Shown: positions 15,747 to 24,422 of the stretch, piece by piece
Layout of the letters: every line of letters starts with the position of its first letter
Position numbering within the stretch: position 1 is the stretch's first letter
From: Inhella crocodyli
GTDB taxonomy: Bacteria > Pseudomonadota > Gammaproteobacteria > Burkholderiales > Burkholderiaceae_C
Direction: 5' to 3'
Assembly: GCF_004004565.1 (NCBI RefSeq)
Contig: NZ_SACM01000003.1
Coordinates: forward strand, 452,579 to 516,578
Length of the DNA stretch: 64,000 nucleotides
Notes under the pieces: model-generated
What the model was told of the DNA's origin: nothing
The model's input: the letters and a program-made list of their open reading frames with translations, nothing else
The model's database searches: none
Position numbers and translations under genes: made by a program

Positions 15747-17405
15747 ATGTACACCCGCTTCTTCGGGCTGAAGCGAGAGCCCTTCTCGATCGCCCCCGAC
15801 CCCCGCTACCTGTTCATGAGCGAGCGCCACCGCGAGGCGCTGGCGCACCTGCTCTATGGCGTGCGCGGCGGCGGTGGCGTGGTGCTGCTGACGGGCCAGA
15901 TCGGCGCCGGCAAAACCACGGTGTGCCGCGCCTTCTTCGAGCAGCTGCCGGCGCACGTGCACGTGGCCTACGTGGTGAACCCGAAGCTGTCGGCGCTGGA
16001 GCTGCTGCAGACGGTGTGCGACGAGTTCCACGTGAGCTACCGCCCCGAACCGACCGAGAGGCACGAGCGCCCGCGCAGCGTCAAAGACTTCATCGACCCG
16101 CTCAACGCCTTCTTGCTGCAGGCCCATGCCGCGGGCGAGAACTGCCTGTTGGTCATCGACGAGGCGCAGCAGCTGTCCAGCAAGGTGCTGGAGCAGCTGC
16201 GCCTGCTGACCAACCTCGAAACCAACGAGCGCAAGCTGCTGCAGATCGTGCTCATCGGCCAGCCCGAGCTGCGCACCCTGCTGGCCCAGCCCGAGCTGGA
16301 GCAGCTGGCGCAGCGGGTCATCGCCCGCTACCACCTGGAGGCGCTGGACGAGGCCGACACCACCCGCTACGTGCGCCACCGCCTGGGCGTGGCCGGTTTG
16401 GCCGGTGCCTTGCCTTTCGACGCTGGCGCGCTGCGCGCGCTGCACAAGCTCTCGGGCGGCATCCCGCGCCGCATCAACCTGCTGGCCGACCGCGCCTTGC
16501 TGGGCGCCTACAGCGGCGACGCGCCGCGCGTGAGCGCCGCCACCGTGCGCCGCGCCGCGGCCGAGGTGATGGGCGAAGAGGCCCTGCCCAAGCGCAAGGC
16601 CTGGCGCGGCTGGGCCGGCGGGGCCGCGGGCGTGGCGCTGCTGGCCGGCGCCGCCTGGGCCTGGCAGGCCGCCCCGTGGCGCGCAGCGCCGGCCCCAACG
16701 CCCAAGCCGGCACCGGCCCTGCCCGCCGCCAGCGCGGCCGCGCCTCGCGCGGCTTCAGCGCCACCAGCCGCCGCATCGGCACCGGCCCCCAGCGCCTCGG
16801 CGCCCGCGGTGGCCTACGCGCCCTTCGCGAACGAAGAGGCCGCCTGGCGCGCCCTGGCGCCGGCCTGGGGCTGGACGCCCAGCGCCGAGCGCCCCGTGTG
16901 CGAGCAAGCCGGCGATCACCAAACCCGCTGCTGGCGCCAGCGCCTGAGCCTGGCCGACCTGCGTCGACTCGACCGCCCGGGTCTGCTGACCCTGCAAGCC
17001 GCCGACGCCCCGCCCAGCGCGGCGCTGCTGGTGGCCTTGCGCCCCGACGCCGCCGTGCTGCGCGGCGCCCAGGGCGAGTGGGTGCTGCCGCTGTCCGAGC
17101 TGGCCGCGCAGTGGCGCGGCGACTTCGCCACCCTGTGGCGCACGCCCGAGGGCTACCGCGGCCGCCTGGGCGAGCAAGCCCCCGCGCCGCAGGCCCAGTG
17201 GCTGACGCGCCAACTCGCCCTCGCGCAAATCGGCCAGCCCCTGCCGGCCGCAGCCAGCCTGCGCCAGCGCATCGCCGCCTTCCAAGCCGCCGAGGGCCTG
17301 CCCGCCGACGGCATGGCCGGCCCGCGCACCCTCATGCACCTGAACCGCGCCACCGGGGTCGACGAACCCCGCCTGAGCGCTGTCAACCTCCACGAGCGCC
17401 GCTGA
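15747..17405 (+). CDS. ExeA/GspA-type AAA ATPase with peptidoglycan-binding domain
   Basis: A 552-residue protein from ATG 15747. The cytoplasmic AAA ATPase is at about residues 1-270: Walker A GQIGAGKTT at 50-58, Walker B CLLVIDEAQQ at about 133-142, sensor motif IGQPELR. One membrane helix is at about 293-310 (GVALLAGAAWAWQA). An Ala/Pro-rich periplasmic linker precedes a region shared with ExeA proteins and a final peptidoglycan-binding fold (IAAFQAAEGLPADGMAGPRT) near 510-540. ExeA with ExeB/GspB helps the type II secretion secretin pass the cell wall. The GspB gene follows directly. No other type II secretion gene is in the window. Confidence 0.9.
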   Translation: MYTRFFGLKREPFSIAPDPRYLFMSERHREALAHLLYGVRGGGGVVLLTGQIGAGKTTVCRAFFEQLPAHVHVAYVVNPKLSALELLQTVCDEFHVSYRPEPTERHERPRSVKDFIDPLNAFLLQAHAAGENCLLVIDEAQQLSSKVLEQLRLLTNLETNERKLLQIVLIGQPELRTLLAQPELEQLAQRVIARYHLEALDEADTTRYVRHRLGVAGLAGALPFDAGALRALHKLSGGIPRRINLLADRALLGAYSGDAPRVSAATVRRAAAEVMGEEALPKRKAWRGWAGGAAGVALLAGAAWAWQAAPWRAAPAPTPKPAPALPAASAAAPRAASAPPAAASAPAPSASAPAVAYAPFANEEAAWRALAPAWGWTPSAERPVCEQAGDHQTRCWRQRLSLADLRRLDRPGLLTLQAADAPPSAALLVALRPDAAVLRGAQGEWVLPLSELAAQWRGDFATLWRTPEGYRGRLGEQAPAPQAQWLTRQLALAQIGQPLPAAASLRQRIAAFQAAEGLPADGMAGPRTLMHLNRATGVDEPRLSAVNLHERR

Positions 17406-18092
17406 ATGTCCTACATCCTCGACGCCCTGCGCCGCGCCGAAGCCGAGCGCGAACAAGAGAAGGCCAGCGTGCCCGGCGTGCACAGCGCGGTGCTGAGCGA
17501 CTTGCCGCTGCCGCCCGCCGCCGCCCGCGCCGCCGGCCGTGCGCCGCTGTGGTGGGGCTTGGGGCTGATCGTTCTCGCGGGCGTGGGGGCCGGCGCGTGG
17601 TGGCTGGGCCGTTCGGCCCCGCCCGCCGCGATGCCGCCCGCACCGGCGCCGGCGGCCCTTGCGCAAGGGGCGGCGCCGCCCCCCTCGCCCGGCCCCGTCG
17701 CGACCGCGGCCCCGCTTCTTGCGCCAGCAACAGCGCCAGCGCCGGCGGTGCGCCCGCCCGCGCCCGCTCCAGCGCCGGCCCCGACCGCCAAGCCACCGAG
17801 CCCCGCGCCCACGGTCCCCACGGCGGCAGCGCCCGCAGCACCGGTCACGCCAGCGCCCGCCGCCGCGATGCCCACCTACCGCGAGCTGCCCGAGGCCACG
17901 CGCCGCCAGCTCTCGCCCCTGACCGTGGGCGGCGCCATGCACTCGCCCGACCCGGCCAGCCGCATGCTGATCCTGAACGGCCAGGTCGTCCGCCAGGGCG
18001 ACACCGTCGCCCCCGGCCTGGTGCTGGAGGAGATCCAGCCGCGCGCGGCGGTGCTGGTGTTCCAGGGGCAGCGGTTCACGCTGCCGTATTGA
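17406..18092 (+). CDS. gspB: GspB/ExeB-like type II secretion assembly protein
   Basis: A 228-residue bitopic membrane protein starting immediately after the ExeA stop (ATG 17406). MSYILDALRRAEAEREQ is the invariant N-terminus of GspB/ExeB. A membrane helix is at about 48-65 (LWWGLGLIVLAGVGAGAWWL). An Ala/Pro-rich linker spans about 70-155. The C-terminal T2SSB domain is at about 157-228 (YRELPEATRRQLSPLTVGGA, MLILNGQVVRQGDTV, AVLVFQGQRFTLPY). It partners the ExeA-type ATPase in secretin assembly. Confidence 0.92.
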   Translation: MSYILDALRRAEAEREQEKASVPGVHSAVLSDLPLPPAAARAAGRAPLWWGLGLIVLAGVGAGAWWLGRSAPPAAMPPAPAPAALAQGAAPPPSPGPVATAAPLLAPATAPAPAVRPPAPAPAPAPTAKPPSPAPTVPTAAAPAAPVTPAPAAAMPTYRELPEATRRQLSPLTVGGAMHSPDPASRMLILNGQVVRQGDTVAPGLVLEEIQPRAAVLVFQGQRFTLPY

Positions 18093-18117
18093 AACCGCCC
18101 CACCCTTGAGGCGCCGC

Positions 18118-18900
18118 TTGATCCCACGCCTTGTCCATCGCTGGCCCGTCCTCGTGCTGGCCGTTTGCTGCGTGGGCGCCGCCACCGCCAAGCCGGACGT
18201 TCGGCTGCAGTTGCTGGACAGCCGCATGCTGCCGATCGCACCGGCACCGAGGGTTGACGGACGCACAACGACCACCCAGCTTGAACCCTTCACCCGCGCC
18301 CCCATCCGGGTGTGCGACGACCGCCGCGTGACGCGACCGGGTTGTGTGCGCTTGAGCGACGAGGTCTGGATGGCCCAGGCCATCGAATGGCGGGGCGTCC
18401 ACGCCCAGGATGCAGCGGCTGCCTCCTTGGCCGCCGTCGTCCAATGGAGCGACCGGGGCTGCACGGTGTGGCTGGCCGGCGAGCAGGGCGCGGCCCTGGC
18501 GCGCTGCGACAACTTGCAGTTGTTGGAGGGCACCTGGCGGCGCGTGGGCCCTCCCGCTTGGTCGTCTTCCGCGCTGCGCGAAACCGCGGCGGCATCGGTG
18601 AACCGGGTGACGCCCCTGCTGCAAAAGTGTGGGCGTGTGGCCGCGTCCCAGGACGTGACGCCCGATCGCGACGCCGAAGAAGGCCACCGCTGGGCGCGCG
18701 AAGCGATCAACGTGGCCTACGCGGGCAACCGCAGCGAGTTCCGTGCCTTCCAGCGCCTGGACGTGCATTACCCCAAGACCGACCAAACGGTGCGCTTGCT
18801 GATCCTGCAGGTGGACGGCGAACCGCCCCAAGGGCCTTGGTTGCACCTTCGCCAGGCGGGTCCCGTCCCGGCCGGCGCGGCATCGCCTTGCGTGCGTTGA
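18118..18900 (+). CDS. Hypothetical exported protein
   Basis: A 260-residue protein. TTG 18118 is preferred because GAGG lies 6 nt upstream (18108-18111); an in-frame TTG at 18106 is the alternative and no ATG is near. A signal peptide covers about residues 1-24 (WPVLVLAVCCVGAATA). Several cysteines (VCDDRRVTRPGCVRL, RGCTVWLAG, ARCDNL, LLQKCG) suggest disulfides in a periplasmic fold, with the last one followed by a helical segment (HRWAREAINVAYAGNRSEFRA). I recognise no family. It may be co-transcribed with gspB, which ends 25 bp earlier. Confidence 0.6.
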   Translation: MIPRLVHRWPVLVLAVCCVGAATAKPDVRLQLLDSRMLPIAPAPRVDGRTTTTQLEPFTRAPIRVCDDRRVTRPGCVRLSDEVWMAQAIEWRGVHAQDAAAASLAAVVQWSDRGCTVWLAGEQGAALARCDNLQLLEGTWRRVGPPAWSSSALRETAAASVNRVTPLLQKCGRVAASQDVTPDRDAEEGHRWAREAINVAYAGNRSEFRAFQRLDVHYPKTDQTVRLLILQVDGEPPQGPWLHLRQAGPVPAGAASPCVR

Positions 18901-18907
18901 ACCGGCG

Positions 18908-19360
18908 TTAGCGCGCGCCCACCCAGGTCAATCGCACCCGCCCACCCGGCGCCCGCTGCACCGCGAACACCGCCGCCGCTTTCGCGATCGGCTGCGCCTC
19001 GGGCACCGGGCTGAAGTCGCCGCGGCTGCGGCGGTGCAGCTGCACGTGCACCACGCGCCCGGCCTTCACGAAGGCCAGGGTCATCTCGCCGTCGTCCTGG
19101 CTTTCCACCTGCACCGAGCGGGCGCAGCCGGCGTCGTCCAGCTTCAGCGCGGCGCAGACCGTGGTGCGCGAGGCGTAGGGCTCGAAGAGGTGCATCGCGT
19201 CCCAGTCGAAGGCGGTCAACTCGGCGATGCGCACGCGGCGGGTGTCGGGGTCGTCCACCGCCCGGCCCAGGGCGCGGCTGACGTCGTGCGAGGCGGGCGT
19301 GCACGCCACCGCCGTCATCGCCAAGGCCAGGGCCAAGCAGTTAGCCCGGCGCGCGCTCAT
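18908..19360 (-). CDS. Hypothetical lipoprotein
   Basis: A 150-residue protein from ATG 19360. The N-terminus RANCLALALAMTAVACTPA has a lipobox AVAC, so the mature protein should start at C20 with a lipid anchor. The rest (TAFDWDAMHLFEPYASRTTV, then TLAFVKAGRVVHVQLHRRSRG) looks like a compact alpha/beta domain of unknown family. The start overlaps the queE stop (ATGA, 19357-19360), so it is translationally coupled to queuosine-pathway genes, although no functional link is known. Confidence 0.7.
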   Translation of the reverse strand: MSARRANCLALALAMTAVACTPASHDVSRALGRAVDDPDTRRVRIAELTAFDWDAMHLFEPYASRTTVCAALKLDDAGCARSVQVESQDDGEMTLAFVKAGRVVHVQLHRRSRGDFSPVPEAQPIAKAAAVFAVQRAPGGRVRLTWVGAR

Positions 19361-19992
19361 GGGATGCCGAGCACCTTGTGCGTTTGCACGCTCAGGCGCC
19401 ATTGCGGGTGGGCCAGGCAGTGGGCGATGGCGGCCTGGGTGTGCTGCTTTTGCAGCAGGCCGTCCATGGGCTGCAGGTAAAAGTGCTGAAAGTCGAGGTG
19501 CTCGAAGCGCTCGGGTCGGGCCAAGGGCTGGGGGAAGACGAGCTTGAGCTCGTGGCCCGCCGTCAGCACCACGGGCGCGTCGGCCTTGGGGCTGACGCAG
19601 ATCCAGTCCAGGCCCTGGGGCGCGGGCTGGGTGCCGTTGGTTTCCACCGCGACCTCGAAGCCTTGGGCGTGCAGCGCGTCGATGGCGGCTTCGTCCAGCT
19701 GCAGCAGGGGCTCGCCCCCGGTGCACACGACGTAGGGCTTGCCTTGCGTCAGGTCGGGCCAGCGGGCGGCCACGTGGGCGGCCAGGTCTTGCGCGGTGGT
19801 GAACTTGCCGCCGCCCTCGCCGTCGGTGCCGACGAAGTCGGTGTCGCAGAAGTTGCAGACCGCCGTGGCGCGGTCTTGCTCACGGCCGCTCCACAGGTTG
19901 CAGCCGGCAAAGCGCAAGAACACCGCGGGCCGGCCGGCCTGCGCGCCCTCGCCTTGCAGCGTGTAGAAGCATTCTTTGACGGCGTAGGTCAT
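19357..19992 (-). CDS. queE: 7-carboxy-7-deazaguanine synthase
   Basis: A 211-residue radical-SAM enzyme that converts 6-carboxytetrahydropterin to 7-carboxy-7-deazaguanine in queuosine synthesis. The N-terminus KECFYTLQGEGAQAGRPAVF is diagnostic. The iron-sulfur ligands are C31, C46 and C49 with a 14-residue insert between the first two, the variant form found in many proteobacterial QueE. VVCTGGEPLLQ (SAM-binding GGE) and VAVETNGT follow. It starts at ATG 19992 with GAGGA 7 nt upstream. The preceding gene encodes a QueD-like protein, the enzyme one step earlier. Confidence 0.95.
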   Translation of the reverse strand: MTYAVKECFYTLQGEGAQAGRPAVFLRFAGCNLWSGREQDRATAVCNFCDTDFVGTDGEGGGKFTTAQDLAAHVAARWPDLTQGKPYVVCTGGEPLLQLDEAAIDALHAQGFEVAVETNGTQPAPQGLDWICVSPKADAPVVLTAGHELKLVFPQPLARPERFEHLDFQHFYLQPMDGLLQKQHTQAAIAHCLAHPQWRLSVQTHKVLGIP

Positions 19993-20050
19993 GGGGAAGT
20001 CCTCCGCGCTTCGCGCTGCGGAATTCGCGCTTGGGAGCGGCCCGACGCGC

Positions 20051-21151
20051 TCATACCGGAATCAACTCGTTCGTGTCGCCCAGCGTCGCAATCGCCCCGC
20101 TGCCGCGGGTTTCGAACAGGTCGACGCGGTCGGTGGCGGGCAGCACCTCGCGGGCGGCCTGCAGCACGTGGGTGGCCAGGGTGGCGCAGTCGCCGTCGCT
20201 CAGCGCGGGGTCCTGGTGCAGGGGGTGGTGGTCCAGGCGCTTGAACACCGGGTTGAACAGGGCCTTGACGTCGCCGTAGTCCACGGCCCAGCCCAGCACC
20301 GCGTCCAGCGGGGCCTGCAGGTGCAGGCGCAGGGTGAAGGTGTGGCCGTGCACGCCGGCCAGCGGGTGCCCTTGGGGCGCGCGGCGCAGCTGCACGGCGG
20401 AGTCCATGCTGAACTCTTTCCAGATGCGGTAGTTCGCGCCGTCGAAGTTGGCGCCGCTGCTGCCGGTTTCGAACACGGTGACCCAGCTCAAGGCCGGCAG
20501 CTGGGGCTTGAGCTGCGCCCAGATCCAGGACGACAGGCGCTCGCTGGTGGGGTTGTCCAGGCCCGGCAGCTCGTTCAGGCAGCGGTAGTTGAGCTGGAAG
20601 TGCAGCGGCGCCCAGAGATCGTCGAGGTGGTCGTAGTCGATGGCAAGGTCGTCGTTGGCGCCCAGGGTTTGGTTGGCGTGCACGATGACCTCGAAGCCGT
20701 GGCCGTGCAGGCGCCCGCACTGGTGGCCGGGCGGCACGTTGGGCAGCCAGTGCGCGCTCTGGAAGCGGTAGCGCCGCCACACGTGGGCGTGGCCGGCGGT
20801 GTCCAGGTCCACGCCGCTGTGGGGGGTGCTGGCCACGCTGACCTGGCCGAGGCCGGGCACGTCGCCGAGCTGCGCGCGCAACCAGCGGGCCAGGTTCTCG
20901 TCGGTGGGGTTGGGCAGGTGATCGTTGAGCAGGCCGTGGTCCAGCGGGGCCACGGCGGCTTCCAGGCGCTCGCGCAGGGTGGCCACCTCGGCACCGGGGA
21001 AGGGCGCCCAGCCCGAGGGCAGGGCCCCGCGCACGCGGGCGAAGTAGCTGTGGCCGTGCAGGCGGCGGCTGCGGTGCCCTTCCGGCAGGGCGGGGATGTG
21101 GCAGGCGGCTTCGAAGCCGGCGCCGGCGCTGTGGAGGAGGCTGGGGTTCAC
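20051..21151 (-). CDS. queD: Triple-domain 6-carboxytetrahydropterin synthase (QueD-like)
   Basis: A 366-residue protein with three consecutive T-fold/PTPS units, while QueD normally has one of about 120. Unit 1 (about 11-115) keeps zinc-type histidines H18, H32, H34 (RRLHGHSY) and LDHGLLND, but has Ser28 where the catalytic Cys belongs. Unit 2 (about 126-245) has H134, catalytic-type C145, HGH 149-151 and E228 (VFETG) but lacks the LDH motif. Unit 3 (about 250-366) has HGH 268-270, LDHHPL and E347, but no first His or Cys. QueD makes 6-carboxytetrahydropterin from dihydroneopterin triphosphate; queE follows 58 bp downstream. The start is GTG 21151, without a strong Shine-Dalgarno and with no ATG near. 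Confidence 0.88.
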   Translation of the reverse strand: MNPSLLHSAGAGFEAACHIPALPEGHRSRRLHGHSYFARVRGALPSGWAPFPGAEVATLRERLEAAVAPLDHGLLNDHLPNPTDENLARWLRAQLGDVPGLGQVSVASTPHSGVDLDTAGHAHVWRRYRFQSAHWLPNVPPGHQCGRLHGHGFEVIVHANQTLGANDDLAIDYDHLDDLWAPLHFQLNYRCLNELPGLDNPTSERLSSWIWAQLKPQLPALSWVTVFETGSSGANFDGANYRIWKEFSMDSAVQLRRAPQGHPLAGVHGHTFTLRLHLQAPLDAVLGWAVDYGDVKALFNPVFKRLDHHPLHQDPALSDGDCATLATHVLQAAREVLPATDRVDLFETRGSGAIATLGDTNELIPV

Positions 21152-21226
21152 CCCCGTGATTGTCGGGCGCCAAGCGCGCCGCCGCCGGGGAGAATCGCGC
21201 CCACATTTTTGGCGTGGGGCGATTCG

Positions 21227-24200
21227 GTGCGGCGAGCGGTTTGGGCAGGGATTGGGGCATGGGTCTGGGGCGCGTGGTGCGCCGCCTGGGCCGCGCCGTC
21301 GGCCGCGCTGCCGCCGCAACCCCTGGCCGAACCGCGCTTCGAAAGCCTGAGCGACGCCGGCTCCATCCCCGACGGCGTGGTCTCCTCGGTGGCGCTCGAC
21401 CCGAACGGTATGGTCTGGGTGGGCACGAGCGTGGGCCTGCTGCGCTACGACGGGCACCACTTCGTGCCGGTCTCGATGGCCGGCCTGGGCCGCACCGGCG
21501 TGGGCACCACCTTCGTGCGCACCTTGATGGCGGCGCGCGACGGCCGCATTTGGGTGGGCACCGACGGCCGCCTGCTGGGCGCCTACGACCCGCGCACCGA
21601 GCAGTGGCAGGTCTACCGCCACGACCCCAAGCAGCCCGACAGCCTGGGCGGCGTGGTGCGCACCCTGGCCGAAGACGCGCAGGGCCGCATTTGGGTGGGC
21701 AGCAACGGCGGCGGCCTGCAGGTGCTGGCGCCCGGCAGCGACCGCTTCCAGCGTTACGGCGCCGCCGAGGGCCTGCCCGACCCGCGCGTGCAGCAGATCA
21801 CCATCGGCCCCGACGGGACGGTGTGGGTGGGCACCTGGAACGGCCTGGTGCGCCTGCTGCCCGGTGCCCAGCGCCTGACGCCCCTGCCGCTGCACGACGA
21901 CACCGAGTTGCGCCTGGCCGGCCAGGTGGTGCACGCCATCACCCTGCTGCCCGACGCCAGCCTGTGGCTGGGCACGCAAGACGGGGAGCTGTGGCGCGTG
22001 GCCCTGGCCGAAGGCGTGGCCACGCAGCTGGACCGCCGGCCCGGCACCCTGGGCGCGGTGCAAACCATCACCGCGGTGAACGCCCGCGAGCTGTGGGTGG
22101 GCCGCGGCGCCGGCATCGAGCTGCGCGACCCGGCCAACGGCCTGCTGCTGCGCAGCCTGCGCCCGCGCGCCAGCAAGCCCTGGAGCCTGGCCGGTGCCGA
22201 CATCCGCGCCATCTTGCGCGACCCGGCCGACCTGCTCTGGGTGGCCGGCTACGGCACCGGCCTGCAGCGCGTGAACAACCTGGACCAGGCGCTGTGGGTG
22301 CGCCGCGCGGACGAGGACCCGCGCAGCGCGATGGCCGAGCCCGACGTGCGCAGCCTGCTGGCGCTGCAAGACGGCACGGTCTGGGCGGGCACGAACGACC
22401 GCGGCATCGCCATCCTGGACAGCGCGCTGCGCACCGTGGGCGGCATCGCCGGCGGGCAGCAGGGCCTCGAACCCGGCCGCGTGACGGCGCTGGCGCAGGG
22501 CCCCAACGGCCACCTGTGGGTGGGCGTCGAATCCAAGGTCTACGAGTTCGCCCACGCCAAGGCACAGGCCGTGCCCCATGAAGTGGGCCGCGGCCGCCTG
22601 CGCCGCCTGATGGTCGACCGCGAGGGCGTGGTCTGGGCCGGCACGCAAGACGGCCTGTACCGCCGCGCGGCGGCGGGCGGGCGCTTCGAGCGCGTGGCCC
22701 ACCACGACGGCCGCGCGCTGGTGGGCGGCGTCAACGCCATCGAGCAGGCGCCCGACGGCAAGCTCTGGGTCGGCGCCGAAGCCGGCCTGTTCCCCATCGC
22801 CGCCGGCGGCAAGGCCCTGGCGCCCATCGCCTACGCGCCGCAGGGCGGGCTGGCCAGCCCCAACGTGGTCGGGCTCTTGATCGGCCGCGACGGCACCCTG
22901 TGGGTGGACACCACCGCCGGCCTGCACCGCATGAGCGCCTGGGACGGCCGGCAGGCCACCATGGCTTATTTGGGCGAGCAGCCGGGCGTGGGCACCGAGG
23001 CCTTCGGCGCCAACCTGCTGGAAGACGCCCGCGGCAAGCTGTGGACGCACCGCGGCGTCTACGACCCGGTGCAGCAGCGCGCGCGCCAACTGGGCGTGGC
23101 CGACGGCGTGGACATCGGCTCCGCTTGGTTCCGCGCCTACGCCAAGGCCAGCGACGGACGCTTGCTCTTCGGCGGCAGCCGCGGCGTGCTGGTGGTGCAG
23201 CCGCAGGCCTTCGAGCTGACGCGCTTCATGCCGCAGGTGGTGCCCACGGTGCTGCGCATCGGCTCGCGAGAGGTGCCGCTGGCGCGCCTGCAACCCACGC
23301 TGGTGCTCGCACCCGACGAGCGCAGCTTCAGCCTGGAGTTCGCCGCCATGGACCTGAGCGACCCGGCGCGCAACCGCTACCGCTTCCGCCTGAAAGGCGT
23401 GGACGCCGATTGGATCGAGTCGCGCACGCGCCAACGCCTGGCCACCTACGGCGGCCTGGCGCCCGGCCGCTACACCCTGGAGGTGCAGGGCAGCAACCGC
23501 CACGGCGAGTGGAGCCCCAAGCTGCTGAGCGTGCAGGTGCAGGTGCAGCCCGCCTGGTGGCAAACCTGGTGGGGCCGCGGCCTGGTGCTGCTGGGCCTGC
23601 TGGGCCTGGGCTGGGCCGGCGCGCACTGGCGCACGCGCCTGCTGCGCAAGCGCCAAAGCGAGCTGCAAGAGCAGGTGTCCATCGCCACGCACGCGCTGGA
23701 GGCCAAGTCCAAGGCGCTGGAGCAGTCGGCGCTGACCGACCCGCTGACCGGCATGCACAACCGCCGCTTCGTGCTGCAGCGCCTGGACGACGACCAGCGC
23801 CTGGCGCGCCGCCACCTGGAAGAAGCGCTTCGCCTGGGCCACCCGCCGCCCACCGACGCCGATCTGTCCTTCGTGATGATCGACCTCGACCACTTCAAGC
23901 GCATCAACGACGAGCTGGGCCACGCCGCCGGCGACGCCGTGCTGGTGCAGATGCGCCCGCGGCTGCAGAAGGTGTTCCGCGACTCCGACTACCTGGTGCG
24001 CTGGGGCGGCGAGGAGTTCTTGGTGGTGGCCCGCGGCACCTCGCGCGAGGGCCTGGCCGACCTGGCCGAGCGCGCCCGCTGCGCGGTGGCCGACGAGCCC
24101 TTCATCATCCCGGACGGCGAACCGCTGCGCGTGACCTGCTCCATCGGCTTCGCCTGCTACCCACTGGACCCGGCCGAGCCGCGCGGTGCGCCCTGGTCGG

Positions 24201-24367
24201 CCGTGCTGGCCGTGGCCGACGCGGCGCTCTACGCCGCCAAGCGCGAAGGCCGAAACCGCTGGGTGGGCGTGGTGCAAGGACGGGGAACGCCCTTTGCCAT
24301 CGCTCAGTCGCTCAGCGGCGAGCTGGAGTGCGAGGCCCGCGTCGTGCGGGGGGCGCCCGGCCCCTGA
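21227..24367 (+). CDS. Propeller-sensor diguanylate cyclase, copy 1
   Basis: A 1046-residue inner-membrane signalling protein. The start GTG 21227 gives a signal peptide (about 1-26, GIGAWVWGAWCAAWAAPSAA). Residues 35-690 hold Reg_prop repeats of the form 'GxxWVGTxxGLxRxD' that build one or two periplasmic beta-propellers. A Y_Y_Y domain is at about 700-770 (LKGVDADWIESR, YGGLAPGRYTLEVQGSNRHG), then a membrane helix near 785-803 (GLVLLGLLGLGWAGA), a short coiled coil and a GGDEF domain with an intact GGEEF at 927-931 and metal-binding DLDHFKRIND. It should make cyclic di-GMP in response to a periplasmic ligand. The following gene is a close paralogue. Confidence 0.9.
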   Translation: MRRAVWAGIGAWVWGAWCAAWAAPSAALPPQPLAEPRFESLSDAGSIPDGVVSSVALDPNGMVWVGTSVGLLRYDGHHFVPVSMAGLGRTGVGTTFVRTLMAARDGRIWVGTDGRLLGAYDPRTEQWQVYRHDPKQPDSLGGVVRTLAEDAQGRIWVGSNGGGLQVLAPGSDRFQRYGAAEGLPDPRVQQITIGPDGTVWVGTWNGLVRLLPGAQRLTPLPLHDDTELRLAGQVVHAITLLPDASLWLGTQDGELWRVALAEGVATQLDRRPGTLGAVQTITAVNARELWVGRGAGIELRDPANGLLLRSLRPRASKPWSLAGADIRAILRDPADLLWVAGYGTGLQRVNNLDQALWVRRADEDPRSAMAEPDVRSLLALQDGTVWAGTNDRGIAILDSALRTVGGIAGGQQGLEPGRVTALAQGPNGHLWVGVESKVYEFAHAKAQAVPHEVGRGRLRRLMVDREGVVWAGTQDGLYRRAAAGGRFERVAHHDGRALVGGVNAIEQAPDGKLWVGAEAGLFPIAAGGKALAPIAYAPQGGLASPNVVGLLIGRDGTLWVDTTAGLHRMSAWDGRQATMAYLGEQPGVGTEAFGANLLEDARGKLWTHRGVYDPVQQRARQLGVADGVDIGSAWFRAYAKASDGRLLFGGSRGVLVVQPQAFELTRFMPQVVPTVLRIGSREVPLARLQPTLVLAPDERSFSLEFAAMDLSDPARNRYRFRLKGVDADWIESRTRQRLATYGGLAPGRYTLEVQGSNRHGEWSPKLLSVQVQVQPAWWQTWWGRGLVLLGLLGLGWAGAHWRTRLLRKRQSELQEQVSIATHALEAKSKALEQSALTDPLTGMHNRRFVLQRLDDDQRLARRHLEEALRLGHPPPTDADLSFVMIDLDHFKRINDELGHAAGDAVLVQMRPRLQKVFRDSDYLVRWGGEEFLVVARGTSREGLADLAERARCAVADEPFIIPDGEPLRVTCSIGFACYPLDPAEPRGAPWSAVLAVADAALYAAKREGRNRWVGVVQGRGTPFAIAQSLSGELECEARVVRGAPGP

Positions 24368-24422
24368 GCCACCGTCCTGACTGCGTGCAGAATCGGCCGC
24401 AGCACGGAGGCAGGAGGTTGGT

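Noticed and set aside
19993..20050. A preQ1 riboswitch or regulatory hairpin between the QueD-like gene and queE
   Set aside because: A TCCGC/GCGGA stem touches the queE ribosome site, but no preQ1-type pseudoknot pattern is present; too short to claim.
20051..24277. A 1408-codon open frame on the minus strand running through the first cyclase gene
   Set aside because: Only its last 366 codons are QueD-like; the remainder is a His/Gln/Gly-rich mirror of the GGDEF gene, created by high GC at third positions.
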